A DNA stretch of 64,000 nt from Leptolyngbya sp. FACHB-261. GTDB lineage: Bacteria; Cyanobacteriota; Cyanobacteriia; FACHB-261. The stretch spans positions 1 through 64,000 of the forward strand of contig NZ_JACJPL010000020.1 of NCBI RefSeq assembly GCF_014696065.1. The letters are read 5' to 3'. This document shows positions 1-7,700 of the stretch, one piece after another. Numbering within the stretch: the stretch's first letter is position 1; the number at the start of each line of letters is the position of its first letter. The translations under genes and the position numbers were made by a program. The notes beneath the pieces are model-generated. The model was not told the origin of the DNA and ran no database searches. It saw nothing but the letters and a program-made list of their open reading frames with translations.

Positions 1-41
1 CTCGCTTGCGACGAACCCAAGGCTATGCGAAAAGTCTGTGA

Positions 42-359
42 TTATTCTCCTTTAGGGCTTTGGATTGCTCGCAGTAGGCTGGGAGAAAGGCTGTAGAGCG
101 GAATGATGGAGCCACGGCCTTCTGGATAGACTAGGACTTTGCTCACCAGGTCTCGGGCTTCGAGGCTCAAGAGCAAGGACCGCAGCGCTTCGGGTTCCAG
201 GCTGGTATCGCGGCTGAGCAGGCCAAGCGTGACTCGCGATTGAGCGCCGTTGGCTTCGATGTAGTTGGCGATCACGAGCAAAATCAGTTTGAGCTGAGCG
301 GGGAGTTGGAGGCGACGGACGATGTAGTCCCACAGAGCAAGACGAGTTTGAGAGGACAT
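42..359 (-). CDS. Small winged-helix-like protein, gene 1 of module copy A
   Basis: This 105-residue protein has no family I can name. Residues 20-80 read as a helix-rich winged-helix fold (motifs LKLILLVIANYIE, then TLGLLSRDTSLEPEALRSLL, then a basic turn DLVSKV). This resembles the N-terminal HTH of replication or phage regulators, so DNA binding is an inference. A paralogue of equal length and roughly 65-70% identity lies at 51849-52166, with the same start (MS-RLALWDY) and the same end (LYSLSPSLLRA-Q). Both copies sit directly downstream of a tandem-repeat array and a second conserved gene, in the same order and strand. Two-copy conservation of sequence and order argues that it is a real gene. 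Confidence 0.75.
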   Translation of the reverse strand: MSSQTRLALWDYIVRRLQLPAQLKLILLVIANYIEANGAQSRVTLGLLSRDTSLEPEALRSLLLSLEARDLVSKVLVYPEGRGSIIPLYSLSPSLLRAIQSPKGE

Positions 360-419
360 GAGGTTTTCAGGTTGAGAGCTGAACTCAGGCAGGGGCTATA
401 AGATTTCCAAATCAGAAGA

Positions 420-660
420 ACGAAACTTTGCTTAGAATTAGCGAAATTTGCTTAGAATTAGCGAAATTTCGCTCTCGATTAACAAACTTTCAGTCCCGAT
501 TAGACAAACTTTGCTCCGAACGATTTATTTTCCTAATCTGAGCAGCAAAATTTGCTTAGAATTAGCGAAATTTGCTTGAAATTAGCGAACTTTTGGTCTT
601 GAGTAGCGAAGTTTCGGTCTCGAATAGCAAAATTTCAATGCCAGCAGGCAAATTTCAATC
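420..660. repeat. Array of about ten 20-21-bp repeats between the two module genes (copy A)
   Basis: Imperfect direct repeats of the form AGCGAAATTTGCTTAGAATT start near 420, 440, 460, 481, 502, 544, 564, 584, 605 and 626. The half AGCGAAATTT is best kept and the second half drifts (GCTTAGAATT, CGCTCTCGATT, CGGTCTCGAAT). One unit, AACAAACTTTCAGTCCCGATT, shares the string AAACTTTCAGTCC with the last unit of the 40-bp array at 1771-1781. The layout resembles an iteron or operator array. In copy B the same position holds repeats of unrelated sequence. Confidence 0.8.
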
Positions 661-749
661 AAGACGATGGACTCTCCCAGCGCGAACACAGAAATTTGGC
701 AATAGCGGATGAGTCTTTCCTACCCAGGAGCGGAATTTTGGTTCTGTGT

Positions 750-1106
750 TCAGGCGGTTGATTGCTGCGGTTGAAGTTCTCGATAGCGCCGATGCCAGAG
801 ATGCCGCCAGTAGACTAGAACGTCTTCGGGGTAGGTAAAGCGCTGAACTTCGCTTTTAATCACGTGTCCCACCCATTCGAGCAAGCGTAAATCGTTGCAA
901 CTGAGGATGGTGCGGGCGCAAGCTTCGCTCCAAGCGGCGAATTTGCGATAGCTGATGAACTGACCGCCCTGATCGGCGCGATGAACGAACAAGACATGCG
1001 TCCAGTGTTCGATGCGGCAGATGCGCGATTTGGGAATGCCTAAGAAACGGGCGACCTGAAGTAGGGAAATGCAAAGCTGCGGTTGCAACACCTGGGTAAG
1101 GTGCAT
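750..1106 (-). CDS. Small HTH-like protein, gene 2 of module copy A
   Basis: This 118-residue protein is of unknown family. The N-terminal part (residues about 14-45) reads as a helix-turn-helix (LLQVARFLGIPKSRICRIEHW), followed by a conserved segment ending in GGQFISYRKF. The C-terminal part is helical (WVGHVIKSEVQRFTYPEDVLVYWRHLW). Its paralogue at 52922-53317 is about 70% identical across the whole length. I chose the ATG at 1106 because similarity to the paralogue begins exactly at MHLTQVLQPQLCIS; an upstream in-frame extension is not conserved. It lies upstream of gene 1 on the same strand, with the repeat array between them. A DNA-binding role is inferred. Confidence 0.75.
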   Translation of the reverse strand: MHLTQVLQPQLCISLLQVARFLGIPKSRICRIEHWTHVLFVHRADQGGQFISYRKFAAWSEACARTILSCNDLRLLEWVGHVIKSEVQRFTYPEDVLVYWRHLWHRRYRELQPQQSTA

Positions 1107-1145
1107 GGAAAGGACTCCAAAATTTTGAGGGCAATGAGATCCTGT

Positions 1146-1265
1146 GACCCTATTCAGGGCCAAGGAAGGCAAATGTTAAACTGCCCCCTAGCCGCCAGGT
1201 TGCGATGAACAACCTGACGGTTAGTTCCCCAGAGTTTGAGTAAGACCCTGGGGGACGCCTAGGGG
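1146..1265. promoter_or_regulatory. Palindrome plus three-way-junction fold upstream of gene 2 (copy A)
   Basis: A 16-bp interrupted palindrome (GACCCTATTCAGGGCC, 1146-1161) is followed by a segment that can fold into a cloverleaf-like junction. The outer stem is CCCCTAG (1185-1191) with CTAGGGG (1259-1265). One hairpin pairs GCCGCCAGGTT with CAACCTGACGG (1191-1220), and a second pairs CCCCAG with CTGGGG (1227-1254). Copy B (53356-53475) keeps all the stems while the loop sequence differs. It may be an operator with a structured leader RNA, or an extruding DNA structure. Confidence 0.55.
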
Positions 1266-1329
1266 TCCAGTTGCCTGTCATGGAAAGTAGCAGGGACTGG
1301 ATTCCGGAGTCAAGGGGGTAACCCAAAAA

Positions 1330-1585
1330 AGATCCCTGTGTTGCAGCGAACCGAGCAAAGTAAGCACCGAAACCTAGCTTCAGTCTCATTCCACTTAACT
1401 GAGTCTCTTCCTAGCCAGTCAGAAAAACGACAGCTAGGCTGGGATGAGGATCTCAGCTCAGTTTTGAAAGCTGAAACGAGACTCGTTTATCAGGTGATTA
1501 GGAGCCTCGCTTCCCGAAGCCTTTCGCCTAAGCAGTAGGGAATTTCTGTGCCTGATCTCATCATCACACCCTATCCATTCACTGA
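1330..1585 (+). repeat. Dispersed conserved block, copy A
   Basis: This about 250-bp block recurs at 7259-7500, 17272-17365, 19828-20035 and 56290-56520. When aligned, the copies keep one shared reading frame with peptides like SEKRQL-W-E and SSVLKAE-RLVYQ-IKS. No copy has a good start codon, and copies C and F carry a frameshift or stop. It is most likely the decayed 3' part of an old gene that travels with the module. Confidence 0.65.
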
Positions 1586-1638
1586 GTGAGGAATGCCTCA
1601 ACCTCAAAACTTGTCAACACCAATGTACTGGATCCGAA

Positions 1639-1790
1639 AATATGTGGAAAGATTCTGCCTAGTCGGCTGAATTGGTACATTATGTGGAAAGATTCTGCCT
1701 ATCTACCTGATTTTAGGATGTCATACGAAAATCATCTGCCTAATCACCACTATGAGGATGTTATATGGAAACTTTCAGTCCAATATTAGT
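1639..1790 (+). repeat. Four repeats at exact 40-bp spacing (copy A)
   Basis: Units TATGTGGAAAGATTCTGCCT (1641 and 1681), TCATACGAAAATCATCTGCC (1721) and TTATATGGAAACTTTCAGTC (1761) are spaced exactly 40 bp apart. The same four-unit series with the same spacing recurs at 7551-7690. Similarity between the two loci ends just after CAGTCCAATA, at about 1790 and 7700, so this may be an element end with phased protein-binding sites. Confidence 0.75.
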
Positions 1791-1863
1791 TCGGCAGCTA
1801 CGCGTGGCTTGGTTGAATCCTGCAAGTTCGATAGACTGGCTAATTCGAGGCTAAAGGATTGCA

Positions 1864-2589
1864 ATGGGAGAGAATGACTTCACAGAAGCAGATTGGCGCT
1901 GTCAGATTGTAGTGCGGCTTGCGGCTCCGACCATATTGCCAGGCAGCAATACTCTCTTGCCAATCGGAGCGATTGGAAAAGGAGTTGCTGAAATAGATTA
2001 CAAAGCTAATCGGGTTACTTTTCCAATTCCAAATGCAACGGCTTTGTTCTTTAACTTGTCCAAGAGGCACTACGAATCGGCTCGCGTTACTTCACAAACA
2101 TTTTCTTCCGGCCCAGATTCGCACAGCCTTCCTGATGAGGATATTTTCTCGTATTTGGAGGACGTAATGGCGTCAGTAGTTTTTGCCTATACCGCGCTTG
2201 AGGCGTTCGCTAACGAAGAGATACCAGATGACTTCGTTCACACAATCACCAAATCCAAATGCAGCGAGGTCTTCAATAAATCGCAAATCGAGCGGTCATT
2301 GAGCTTACAGACAAAACTTAGAGATATTTTGCCAGGCATCACTGGAATTACTTCGCCAAAGGGAACAAAGGTGTGGCAAGATTTCGTTGCTCTGGAAGAG
2401 CTACGAAACAATATTATTCATATGAAAACGATGGATAGACAGCACGTTGGCTATTCTAATCAGTCCATTTGGAGCAAACTCGTAAGTGAGCCTGTGCCTT
2501 TCGTTCTACCGTCTGTCAAAGCGATGATTGACTATTTCTACACATCAAGGCAACTCAAACCGCATTGGTATGAGCACTTCCCGTCCTGA
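1864..2589 (+). CDS. HEPN-motif protein, cassette gene
   Basis: This 241-residue protein is mostly of unknown fold. The C-terminal half contains a helical region (VMASVVFAYTALEAFANE) followed near residue 185 by LRNNIIHM, which fits the R-x4-H catalytic motif of HEPN ribonuclease domains. HEPN proteins are common in toxin and defence systems, so an RNase role is possible but inferred. It is bounded downstream by an attC-type site that starts 16 bp after the stop, and upstream by the end of the 40-bp repeat series, so it looks like a mobile single-gene cassette. No partner antitoxin of MNT type is adjacent. Confidence 0.7.
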   Translation: MGENDFTEADWRCQIVVRLAAPTILPGSNTLLPIGAIGKGVAEIDYKANRVTFPIPNATALFFNLSKRHYESARVTSQTFSSGPDSHSLPDEDIFSYLEDVMASVVFAYTALEAFANEEIPDDFVHTITKSKCSEVFNKSQIERSLSLQTKLRDILPGITGITSPKGTKVWQDFVALEELRNNIIHMKTMDRQHVGYSNQSIWSKLVSEPVPFVLPSVKAMIDYFYTSRQLKPHWYEHFPS

Positions 2590-2604
2590 AAGCGACTAAC
2601 AGCC

Positions 2605-2687
2605 GCCGAACAAGGTGCTGCACCCGACCGCCTACAGTCTGCGTTACGCTTCGCCTTCCAGGGGCGGGTGAGCTCAATCGTTATGCC
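2605..2687 (+). other. attC-type recombination site (integron cassette)
   Basis: The left arm (GTGCTGCACCCGACCGCC) pairs with the right arm (GGCGGGTGAGCTC) apart from unpaired extra bases in the left arm, which is the hallmark of attC extrahelical bases. The right end is CGTTATGCC, close to the G-TTRRRY box. It follows the HEPN gene directly. Confidence 0.6.
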
Positions 2688-2797
2688 GCTGGGTGATCGG
2701 TGGGAAATTGTGAGAAGTCAAGTTTGAGATGGGATTGTCTGTGAAGAATCGCGAATTGAAATAGTTCGAGCAATATCTGTAATCAGGAGTAATTCAA

Positions 2798-3325
2798 ATG
2801 CTCACTTTGCCTGGAAAAGCTTTAGTTCTCGCCTTGGCAAATTTTGCCATAATTTCTACAGTTGTTGGCTCAGCCATTGCACAAGCGTCAAGATTAAAAC
2901 CGTTGTCACTGTATTGGAGTGCCCAAAGGGAAGACAACTTCGTAACTGCTACGCAGCAAGGTCGAAGAGACGCTGTTAGTTCTGGTTACAGTAGCATTGG
3001 TGTCGAAGCGTGTATCCTTACTAGCCAAGAGGAAGGAGCAGTTCCTTTCAATCTCTATTGGAGTGAGCAGAGAGGTGACAATTTTACTGCTGCAACCAGA
3101 CAAGGTGCTGCAAGTGCTAGGGATGCAGGATATGTCTTTGTCAGAACCGAAGGGTACATATTCCCCACTCAGCAACCAGGAACGATTCCAATTTATCTTT
3201 ACTGGAGTGAACAAAGAGGTGATAATTTCACTACTCCAACTAGAGAAGGTATCAGAGACTCTAGGGCTGCGGGATATGTTCGCGCCAGGATCGAGGGATA
3301 TGTTTATCCACCGAATCGATGCTGA
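2798..3325 (+). CDS. Secreted three-repeat protein (DUF5648-like repeats)
   Basis: The 175 residues begin with a signal peptide (hydrophobic residues 8-27, cleavage near AIAQA). Three tandem repeats of about 45 residues follow, each with the pattern LYWSEQRGDNFTTPTREG then AGYVRARIEGYV. The Y-W-x-x-x-R-G-D-N-F core resembles the short DUF5648-type repeats found at the ends of exported bacterial proteins, often taken as carbohydrate- or surface-binding. Here the repeats stand alone. An RBS-like AGGAG (2786-2790) precedes the ATG, and a strong terminator follows. It sits directly after an attC site, so it may be a former cassette. Confidence 0.7.
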   Translation: MLTLPGKALVLALANFAIISTVVGSAIAQASRLKPLSLYWSAQREDNFVTATQQGRRDAVSSGYSSIGVEACILTSQEEGAVPFNLYWSEQRGDNFTAATRQGAASARDAGYVFVRTEGYIFPTQQPGTIPIYLYWSEQRGDNFTTPTREGIRDSRAAGYVRARIEGYVYPPNRC

Positions 3326-3351
3326 GTAGCTAGATTTTTATTTGATAATAA

Positions 3352-3379
3352 CAGGGTGAGCGCTGCTCACCCTGCTTTT
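3352..3379 (+). terminator. Rho-independent terminator
   Basis: The perfect 10-bp stem CAGGGTGAGC / GCTCACCCTG with a 3-nt loop is followed by CTTTTG. It lies 26 bp after the secreted repeat protein. Confidence 0.85.
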
Positions 3380-3422
3380 GTCATTGAGGTACTATAAAAA
3401 TATCTTCTCGAAGGCGAAGCTT

Positions 3423-3579
3423 ATGACTTCAATGTCGAGTGAACAAGCAACAATCATTTGTACAGAACATGGACTGACAATCGCGGGTACACGCACTAGC
3501 CTTTATGATTGGAAAGGAAGCGATTTGGGCAAAACTAGAGGAACAGAAAGCGAGACGAAATGCCGCACAAAACCAATGA
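3423..3579 (+). pseudogene. DUF433-type antitoxin remnant
   Basis: The start (IICTEHGLTIAGTRTSLYD) matches the conserved N-terminus of the small cyanobacterial DUF433 antitoxin-like proteins. The end, in another frame, reads EAIWAKLEEQKARRNAAQ, typical of the family C-terminus. About 50-60 middle codons (the HTH part) are missing and the frame is shifted, so the gene is dead. Its stop overlaps the next start as ATGA, the usual coupling for this toxin-antitoxin pair. Confidence 0.75.
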
Positions 3580-3969
3580 CTTTCTTGGTTGACTACAATC
3601 TAGACGGCTACGCGCTTATTTTTCTCGGTACATTGACAAAACTGGGTTGACTTGAATTCATATGCATCCAATTTGTCACTTTTAGAGAAGTTAGGCTGTT
3701 AATGGAAAGTAGCGATCGCGCAGCCTGGCTTTATGCTCAAGAACACCAGATGCTGATCCTTGCAGCTAACCGACATATGAAGGGTGAAGATTTGCTTGAA
3801 CAGGTTATGCGTGAGGAGAATACTGAAAAATTCGTTTCCAGTATTAACAATTGGAAGTCTTGATCGCCCTAGTGAAGCTGATTATCGAGAGCAATGTGTT
3901 GACCACCTTATTGAGATTGCCGTAGACATTGATCAGTATAAGGGAGTTGGTCGGCTGTTTATGCCGTAG
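3576..3969 (+). pseudogene. PIN-like toxin (DUF5615-type) remnant
   Basis: It starts MTFLVDYNLDG, the usual N-terminus of the PIN-like partner of DUF433 (often misannotated in cyanobacteria as ACP S-malonyltransferase). An in-frame TGA at 3648 replaces the expected Trp (LG-stop-LEF). A frameshift near 3830 moves the end (SLDRPSEADYREQCVDHLIEIAVDIDQYKGV) into another frame. Together with the deleted antitoxin this is an inactivated type II module. Confidence 0.75.
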
Positions 3970-4006
3970 GAATTAAGAGATCGCAGTCTTGTCGTTGGGA
4001 ACACGG

Positions 4007-4092
4007 TATAACAATGCAAATGCAGCGGACGGTTGAGAGTCGCTAGTGCTGGGTTTGAAGTTATCTGCCGCCGCTGATTTGAGCTGTTAGGC
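4007..4092 (+). other. attC-type recombination site
   Basis: The left arm TATAACAATGCAAATGCAGC, continuing GGACGG, pairs with the right arm CCGCCGCTGATTTGAGCTGT with two unpaired bases (g and a) in the left arm. The R' box is GTTAGGC (4086-4092), a perfect GTTRRRY. Confidence 0.75.
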
Positions 4093-4095
4093 GCC

Positions 4096-4374
4096 GTGAA
4101 GCAGCTTCCAGGTCAACCCATCGATAGGAATGGCAAGGTCGTTGCTGTTGGCTCGCTTATGCACGTACTGCACCTGTCCAGCGACTAGTTCAATAGGCTA
4201 CCGCCCGATGAACGCGCGGACGTCGAATCTATGGTCGGTGAGGTTTTCCCTGTGGAAGAGATTGATGAATACGGTCAACCTTGGGTTAGCAAGAGCTGGC
4301 TGAACGAAGCAGAAGGCACTTGCCGCTCTCACTCCATGGCGCTGGAGGCAAGCGAGATGGAATACGTGACGAGG
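4096..4374 (+). pseudogene. Broken small cassette gene of unknown function
   Basis: Translation from GTG 4096 gives a small acidic protein (VKQLPGQPIDRNGKV, then HLSSD, stop, FNRLPPDERADVESMVGEVF, VEEIDEYGQPWV and HSMALEASEMEYV). Only one TAG (at 4186) interrupts it, and composition and frame continue on both sides. It begins 4 bp after an attC R' box, as cassette genes do. The family resembles small conserved hypothetical proteins with an EVFEVEEID core, but I cannot name it. It runs in frame, without a stop, into the hydrolase that follows. Confidence 0.55.
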
Positions 4375-5397
4375 ATGCAGCAGTATGAATCTGTAAAATT
4401 TGCTATAACAATTACGGAAAATTTGGCTATGCTTACTCTAAGTATTATCGCGATCTCATTACTTACAGGGATTTTCTATCAGGCAGTGAGTGAAGCCTTG
4501 GACCGACGCAGACATCCTCCACAGGGTGAACTTGTTGATATTGGGGGATTTCGTCTACATCTCAACTGTATTGGGCAGGGTATAACAACGGTTGTTATGG
4601 ACGCTGGTGGTGGTGCTCCCTCAATTACATGGGGCTTGGTTCCATCTGAAATTGCTAAATTTACCCGAGTTTGCACTTATGATCGAGCGGGGTTGGGTTG
4701 GAGCGATCCCAATCCCGGAAGCTCCCGCACCAGTCAGCAGAACGTTGATGAATTGCATTCACTTTTGACTAAGGCTGGAATTAATCCTCCCTACATTTTA
4801 GTTGGGCACTCATTAGGTGGAGTCAATATGCGGCTGTATGCAAGTCAATATCCAGAAGATGTGATCGGATTAGTGTTAGTCGATTCTTCCCATGAAAATC
4901 AGATGACATCCGAAATGTGGAGGCGCATAAAAATGCAGTCTTGGCTTTATCAGGTTTTGAGAGTTGTCAGTCAAGTTGGAGTGCTGCGATTAATCGGGGA
5001 GATGAATCTGTTGCCAATTCTTGAGGACATTAAGCGAGAAATTCAAAAATATCCACTGGCAGTACAAACCTTATTTGATACCTATAAAACCTTCTGTTAC
5101 CGTCCCGACTATTGGGCAACCACATCCAGTGAACTGGCCAATATAAAAAAGAGCTTTGAGGAAGTTCAATCAGTTAGATCACTGGGCAGCCTGCCTTTGA
5201 TTGTGTTGAGCCAAGGTTCTAAAGATTCAAAGATGAGTGATGAAAGATTCCAGAAATGGGCATCACTTCAGCTAGACTTGACCAAATTATCGTCAAATAG
5301 CCAACGTATCATTGCAGAAAATAGTGGACATCTTGTGCAACTGGATCAACCTGAATTGGTTGTTAGTGCAGTCCAACAGTTGATTGAGAGCGTCTAA
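4375..5397 (+). CDS. Alpha/beta hydrolase, membrane-anchored
   Basis: From the chosen ATG the protein has 340 residues. An N-terminal membrane segment (about residues 14-32, AMLTLSIIAISLLTGIFY) precedes an alpha/beta-hydrolase domain. The nucleophile elbow is GHSLGG, the strand-4 region is CTYDRAGLGWSDP, and the late catalytic His lies in ENSGHLVQLDQPE. A longer reading from 4231 includes residues of the broken gene upstream, so the start at 4375 is preferred. The substrate is unknown; relatives include esterases and epoxide-hydrolase-like enzymes. An attC site follows 26 bp after the stop, making it a cassette gene. Confidence 0.85.
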   Translation: MQQYESVKFAITITENLAMLTLSIIAISLLTGIFYQAVSEALDRRRHPPQGELVDIGGFRLHLNCIGQGITTVVMDAGGGAPSITWGLVPSEIAKFTRVCTYDRAGLGWSDPNPGSSRTSQQNVDELHSLLTKAGINPPYILVGHSLGGVNMRLYASQYPEDVIGLVLVDSSHENQMTSEMWRRIKMQSWLYQVLRVVSQVGVLRLIGEMNLLPILEDIKREIQKYPLAVQTLFDTYKTFCYRPDYWATTSSELANIKKSFEEVQSVRSLGSLPLIVLSQGSKDSKMSDERFQKWASLQLDLTKLSSNSQRIIAENSGHLVQLDQPELVVSAVQQLIESV

Positions 5398-5423
5398 AGT
5401 TATGAGTCTTCGATTGAGGCACG

Positions 5424-5509
5424 GCATCACAAATCTGGTGCAACGGACGGTATCAAGCCTTTGGGGTGTTGCAGCAAAGTTTAGCCGCCGCTGAACAGGA
5501 AAGTTATGC
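5424..5509 (+). other. attC-type recombination site
   Basis: The left arm GGTGCAACGGACGG pairs with the right arm CCGCCGCTGAACAGG with extra left-arm bases. The end boxes are GCATCAC and GTTATGC. Confidence 0.6.
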
Positions 5510-5572
5510 TGCCAAGTCTCCTGGTGCGGAAAGTACAAAGCTACTTGTAACATATTGATAATTATCCTAAAC

Positions 5573-6211
5573 ATGGACATTGCTACAAATGTTGCCTTAA
5601 TAGGTGCGCTGTTTACATTTTTTGCTGCAATCCTTACAGCACTCGTTAGCTTCTTCCGCGAGCGATCTGAAAAGGAGAAATGGAGGAGAAGTTTAGAGTT
5701 TGAAAGAGTCAAATGGGAAAGAACAATGGAATTAGAACGCGAAAAATGGCAAAAGACCATTGAACTTGAGGAACGACGTATCAGGCATGAAGAAAATAAA
5801 TGGATACTAGAACTCAACAGTCAGCGAGAACTAACGCTATACAAGATGAGACTTCGCACATATCCTGATATCTTTGTGGCACTTGAACAATTATCCCAAT
5901 ACCGCGTCAACGAAATCAATGAGAATAAAGCTAGAGAACTTGCCGAAAAGTTAAATACATGGGGATATAGCGATGCGAGTCTTTGCATGTCACCGGATAC
6001 AAGAGAAGCTGTTTTCGCTCTCCGAAGAAAAATTGGTAAGTACTTGCAGAAGGAAATAAGTGCTAAAGATTTAACCAAAGGACCACGCACAGATCTAATT
6101 GAGTTGATGAGACGCGACTTAAATCACGGCTCGTTATGGCGAGAATTTGAGACATTGACAGGTAGAAATTTTGCAGAGATACAAAAATTTATTGAGAAAG
6201 AGGAGTCTTGA
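5573..6211 (+). CDS. Membrane-anchored coiled-coil protein, cassette gene
   Basis: The 212 residues start at ATG 5573. One transmembrane helix (residues about 6-27, NVALIGALFTFFAAILTALVSF) is followed by a long charged coiled coil with a repeating E-K-W pattern (EKEKWRRSLEFERVKWERTM, EREKWQKTIELEERR) up to about residue 90. A helical C-terminal domain follows (PDIFVALEQLSQYRVNEINE, LIELMRRDLNHGSLWREFE). No enzymatic motif is visible. It lies between two attC sites and is alone in its cassette. I do not recognise the family. Confidence 0.7.
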   Translation: MDIATNVALIGALFTFFAAILTALVSFFRERSEKEKWRRSLEFERVKWERTMELEREKWQKTIELEERRIRHEENKWILELNSQRELTLYKMRLRTYPDIFVALEQLSQYRVNEINENKARELAEKLNTWGYSDASLCMSPDTREAVFALRRKIGKYLQKEISAKDLTKGPRTDLIELMRRDLNHGSLWREFETLTGRNFAEIQKFIEKEES

Positions 6212-6223
6212 TCTGTATGTACA

Positions 6224-6311
6224 GCATAACAATCCCGTTGCACACCGACCGTACAAAATTGATTAGTTGAGTCTGAGAGTTTGTTGCGGCGGGTGAACGG
6301 GGTCGTTGTAT
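6224..6311 (+). other. attC-type recombination site
   Basis: The left arm CATAACAATCCCGTTGCACA, continuing CCGACCG, pairs with CGGCGGGTGAACGGGGTCGT. The G of GTTGCAC and the A of CCGACCG are extrahelical. The final box is GTTGTAT, a degenerate GTTRRRY. It starts 13 bp after the coiled-coil gene. Confidence 0.75.
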
Positions 6312-6437
6312 TGCTTAGGTTGCGGATCGTGGCAATAGTCAAGGGCTTCTCGTTGGTATTGAGTGAAAATTAGTTGAAGAGTGGTTGTGGTGGTAATTTA
6401 AAGGCAATTTCTAGATCAATCAGTGTGAGGAAATCCA

Positions 6438-7019
6438 GTGGAATTTTTCTTCAGCCAACTTATAGGTCTTCTAGTTGGTATTTTGTCATCCTGGGCTTTC
6501 TGGTATGTCCTGTTGCTAGCGAAGCCGAGAATTATTATTTCTAAAAATATAGTTTTCAATAAGAAGAAAGGAAGTCTGCTAATTAAAGTAATGAATCGAA
6601 GCAGAAGACAAGCAACAGATATTCAAGCAAGTCTGGCTCTGGTTGAACGAGATACTACTGGGAGATTCTTCACACTCCATAGTGCTCAACTCAGGAGAGA
6701 TTCTCTCCCTGCCTTAGCTCCAAAACACGAATCGCATAATCCTTGGGGGCTTCGAACTGCCTATGTATTCGCTACTGATGAGGGAGTACAGATTTTGGAG
6801 AAATTGTCTTCTGCTTGTCAAAACGAAAAACGGCTAGTCTTTACATTGTCGGCAGCCGATGGATTGAGTGGGACAAAAGTTGTTCAGCAAATTTCATATC
6901 GGTTAGAAGATGTTAAGTCGGGACGATTTGGTGTGTGGCTTGAGGTTAGAGAGGATGAAGTACAACAGTTACAGCAAAGTAAACAGGACAGCGATGACGA
7001 TGGAGATTTTATAGCATAG
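6438..7019 (+). CDS. Membrane-anchored beta-rich protein, cassette gene
   Basis: The 193 residues start at GTG 6438 with a GAGGA ribosome-binding site at 6427-6431. An N-terminal membrane helix (residues 4-28) is followed by a soluble domain rich in beta strands (KPRIIISKNIVF, KGSLLIKVMNRSRRQATDI, ASLALVER). The pattern R-I-x-N-R-S-R-x-x-x-x-D resembles cytoplasmic Ig-like domains, but I cannot assign a family. The C-terminus is acidic (KQDSDDDGDF). An attC site follows 20 bp after the stop. Confidence 0.7.
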   Translation: MEFFFSQLIGLLVGILSSWAFWYVLLLAKPRIIISKNIVFNKKKGSLLIKVMNRSRRQATDIQASLALVERDTTGRFFTLHSAQLRRDSLPALAPKHESHNPWGLRTAYVFATDEGVQILEKLSSACQNEKRLVFTLSAADGLSGTKVVQQISYRLEDVKSGRFGVWLEVREDEVQQLQQSKQDSDDDGDFIA

Positions 7020-7038
7020 ACAATTGCTGGTTGTAACC

Positions 7039-7126
7039 GTACAACAATCGCGTTGCAACGAACAGTTGAAAGGCTATTCGTCTACCCTTTGAGTTCTTTT
7101 GCTGCCGCTGAACGCAATCGTTGGGC
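7039..7126 (+). other. attC-type recombination site
   Basis: The left arm AACAATCGCGTTGCAACGAA pairs with the right arm GCTGCCGCTGAACGCAATCG with extra left-arm bases. The end boxes are GTACAAC and GTTGGGC. Confidence 0.7.
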
Positions 7127-7225
7127 AGCAGTTGCGTTATTGACGCACTATTGGATGAGAAACTCTTCTGAAGAAAATGATTAAGAGAGAACACTCTGCA
7201 TGTCTGATTTTGTCCCTATTCTGCA

Positions 7226-7550
7226 GATTTCGACCACGAGTACCCCGACCCCAGCAATACTGAATCTCTTCCTACCCAGGCAGAAAAACGACAGCTATGC
7301 TGGGGCGAGTATTTCAGTTCAGTTTTGAAAGCTGAAATGAGACTTGTTTGTCAGATGATTAAGAGCACCGTACCCCGGAGCCTTTCACTTGAGAAAACAG
7401 TAGGGAATTTCTGTGCCTGCTCTCATCACACCCTCTCCATTCACTAAAGTTTAGTTTGACCCCGGCCAGGCTTGTGAGATTACATGGCCAGATGAGGGAG
7501 GAATGCCTCAACCTCGAAACTTGTCAACACAAATGCACTGAATCTGAAAA
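7226..7550 (+). repeat. Dispersed conserved block, copy D, with a transferred gene fragment
   Basis: Bases 7226-7258 match the 3' end of the broken gene at 16738-17271 (33 bp, one mismatch). At 7259 the sequence joins the dispersed block (ACTGAATCTCTTCCTACCC). The aligned reading frame keeps SEKRQLCWGEYFSSVLKAE. It runs on through a segment also present in copy C but missing from copy A. Confidence 0.6.
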
Positions 7551-7700
7551 TATGCAGAAAGATTCTACCTGTTTGGCTGAATTGCTACATTATGTGGAAA
7601 GATTCTGCCTATCTACCTGATTTTAGGGTGTTACATGGAAATCATCTGCCTAACCACTACTATAAGGGTGTTATACGGAAACTTTCAGTCCAATAATAGT
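7551..7700 (+). repeat. Four repeats at exact 40-bp spacing (copy D)
   Basis: Units begin at 7551, 7591, 7631 and 7671 (TATGCAGAAAGATTCTACCT, TATGTGGAAAGATTCTGCCT, TTACATGGAAATCATCTGCC, TTATACGGAAACTTTCAGTC). Order and spacing are the same as at 1641-1780. The transposase remnant starts right after the last unit. Confidence 0.75.

Noticed and set aside
420-660. CRISPR array
   Set aside because: The units are adjacent without spacers, diverge freely and have no cas genes nearby.
1338-1789. Two small + strand genes inside the dispersed block and 40-bp repeats
   Set aside because: The first is only one fragment of a decayed frame seen in all copies; the second simply reads through the 40-bp repeats.
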